Source: JBBSTY01 sp038235385 (GTDB lineage: Bacteria; Actinomycetota; Acidimicrobiia; Acidimicrobiales; Acidimicrobilacustridaceae). From it: a stretch of DNA of 23,500 nucleotides. Of the stretch, positions 22,360 through 23,500 are shown one piece after another (positions within the stretch are counted from its first letter, which is position 1; every line of letters begins with the position of its first letter). Where the stretch lies: contig JBBSTY010000056.1 in the NCBI GenBank assembly GCA_038235385.1, positions 1 through 23,500 of the forward strand, written 5' to 3'. Made by a program: the position numbers and the translations under genes. Below the pieces are notes generated by a model. The model was not told the DNA's origin. It did not search any database and saw only the letters and a program-made list of their open reading frames with translations.

Positions 22360-23500
22360 ATGACGATCACCCCCGAGGCGCTGACCGAGGTGCTCGCCGC
22401 CGCCGCCACCGAGCACCATGTTCCCGGCGCCGCCGCCGGGGTGCTCCACGGAGGCGCCACCATCACCGCCGCGCACGGCATCACCAACGCCGAGTTCCCG
22501 AGCCCGGTCACGCCAGCCACCCTCTTCCAGATCGGCTCGGTGTCGAAGACCATCACGTCGGCGGCGCTGATGGTGCTGGTGCAGGACGGGTTGGTGACGC
22601 TCGAAGATCCTGTGTCGCAGCACCTGCCCTCGCTGGGTCCGGCCACCGGGCTCGACACCGACGCCATGACCGTCGAGATGACGCTCAGCCACCAGTGCGG
22701 GTTCGACGGCGACCACCTCTTCGTCGCGCAGTCCACCGATCTCGACACGCTGGCCGGCGCCCGGAGGCTGTTCGATCCCGGAGCCGGGTTCTCCTACAGC
22801 AACGCCGGGTTCTCGATCGCCGGGGCGATCATCGAAGCGACCAGCGGCGAGACCTTCGAGCACGTCGTACGCACACGGCTGTTCGAACCCCTGGGGATGC
22901 GATCGGCGACCTTCACCGCCGACGATGCCATCACCTACCCGGTGGCGGTCCCGCACTGGGTCTTCGAAGGCACCGCGCACGTCTTGCGCCGCGCCGGCTG
23001 GCAGCCGGGGTGGGAGCTCCGACCCGCCGACCGCCCGGCCGGCGGCATGATCGCGTCGGTCGAGGACCTGCTGCGGTGGTGCGCGTTCCAACGCACGGGT
23101 GCGACGGCCGACGGCGTCGAGGTGCTGACACCGGCCAGCCTCGAGCGTCTCCACACCCCGGTCGTCCGCGCCGACCGGTTCACCTCGATCGCCCTCGACT
23201 GGTTCGTGGAGGACATCGACGGTGCGACCGCCATCGGCCACGGCGGTGTCACCGTCGGCTACATCACCGACCTCCTCCTCGTACCCGAGCACGACCTCGC
23301 GCTGGTCGTGGTCACCAACGCCACCAACGGTGGCGCCGTCGTCCAGGCGGTTCGTCGCTGGATCCTCGAGGCCGGAGCCGGGCTCGTCGAACGTGACCCC
23401 ACGCCCGATGCCGCGGTCGCCACCACCTTCGACGTCGGTCGGGTCGAGGGTCGGTACCTCCACGCCTTCGCTGCGCTCGAGGTCGTCGCCGGCGACGATC
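22360..23500 (+). CDS. Serine hydrolase of the beta-lactamase (class C/EstB) family, 3' end cut
   Basis: The frame is open from the ATG at 22360 to the window end (380 codons), so the C-terminus is missing. The penicillin-recognising fold is shown by SxxK (Ser60-Val-Ser-Lys63 in FQIGSVSKTITS), the Tyr146-Ser-Asn148 motif in FSYSNAGFS, and His294-Gly-Gly in IGHGGVTVGY. LSHQCGFDGDH replaces the commoner LSHTSGL. PADRPAGGMIASVEDLLRW is also typical. Family members are esterases, D-amino peptidases or class-C-like enzymes. True beta-lactamase activity is unlikely. No signal peptide is seen at the N-terminus. It lies 50 bases after the alpha/beta hydrolase gene on the same strand. A 432-codon antisense frame over it is a shadow. 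Confidence 0.9.
   Translation, partial: MTITPEALTEVLAAAATEHHVPGAAAGVLHGGATITAAHGITNAEFPSPVTPATLFQIGSVSKTITSAALMVLVQDGLVTLEDPVSQHLPSLGPATGLDTDAMTVEMTLSHQCGFDGDHLFVAQSTDLDTLAGARRLFDPGAGFSYSNAGFSIAGAIIEATSGETFEHVVRTRLFEPLGMRSATFTADDAITYPVAVPHWVFEGTAHVLRRAGWQPGWELRPADRPAGGMIASVEDLLRWCAFQRTGATADGVEVLTPASLERLHTPVVRADRFTSIALDWFVEDIDGATAIGHGGVTVGYITDLLLVPEHDLALVVVTNATNGGAVVQAVRRWILEAGAGLVERDPTPDAAVATTFDVGRVEGRYLHAFAALEVVAGDD

Noticed and set aside
22165..23463. 432-codon minus-strand frame at the right end
   Set aside because: Antisense to the serine hydrolase, whose SxxK, YxN and HxG motifs are all in the plus-strand frame.

Overview
The window is high-GC DNA (roughly 70% by eye) from what looks like a free-living actinobacterium. 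Acidimicrobiia (Ilumatobacter-like) is my best guess. The reasons are an Rpf-type secreted transglycosylase, a FAAL-like acyl-AMP ligase, TANNNT -10-like boxes, frequent GTG starts, and a mix of acyl-CoA, aldehyde and sulfate-ester metabolism. This placement is inference. No rRNA, tRNA, CRISPR array or insertion sequence was seen. Genes are closely packed and no intergenic stretch exceeds 300 bases (the longest, 17516-17806, is 291).

Left part (1-3038): the 3' end of an acyl-CoA dehydrogenase gene, then an aldehyde dehydrogenase on the same strand. Convergent to these is an unrecognised 373-residue protein that may belong to the CrtC/AttH lipocalin-like group.

Chemosensory locus (3241-10947): a minus-strand operon mcp-cheW-cheBR-cheA in which every junction is a 4-base stop/start overlap. 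A CheY-type regulator gene is divergent from it. CheB and CheR are fused in one chain without a receiver domain. CheA carries a C-terminal CheC/CheX/FliY-type phosphatase-like domain with an E-x2-N-x22-P signature. With five genes the locus encodes receptor, coupling protein, both adaptation enzymes, kinase, probable phosphatase and response regulator. No flagellar, pilus, cheD or cheZ gene is in view. This is the most unusual system in the window. A perfect 32-bp palindrome separates cheY from the convergent sulfatase gene.

Lipid and small-molecule block (10992-19471): a sulfatase gene divergent from an acyl-CoA ligase gene, an amidohydrolase-2 gene, a two-TM membrane protein with a GYxxQP-repeat tail, a phytanoyl-CoA dioxygenase-family gene and a divergent FAAL-like ligase gene. 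The gap upstream of the dioxygenase gene holds a 30-bp copy of that gene's own 3' coding sequence, possibly the relic of a duplicate.

Right part (19739-23500): the Rpf-like secreted protein, preceded by a dense cluster of overlapping inverted repeats and ended by a hairpin that contains its stop codon. A convergent NUDIX hydrolase gene follows, then a membrane-anchored alpha/beta hydrolase and a serine beta-lactamase-family hydrolase cut by the window end.
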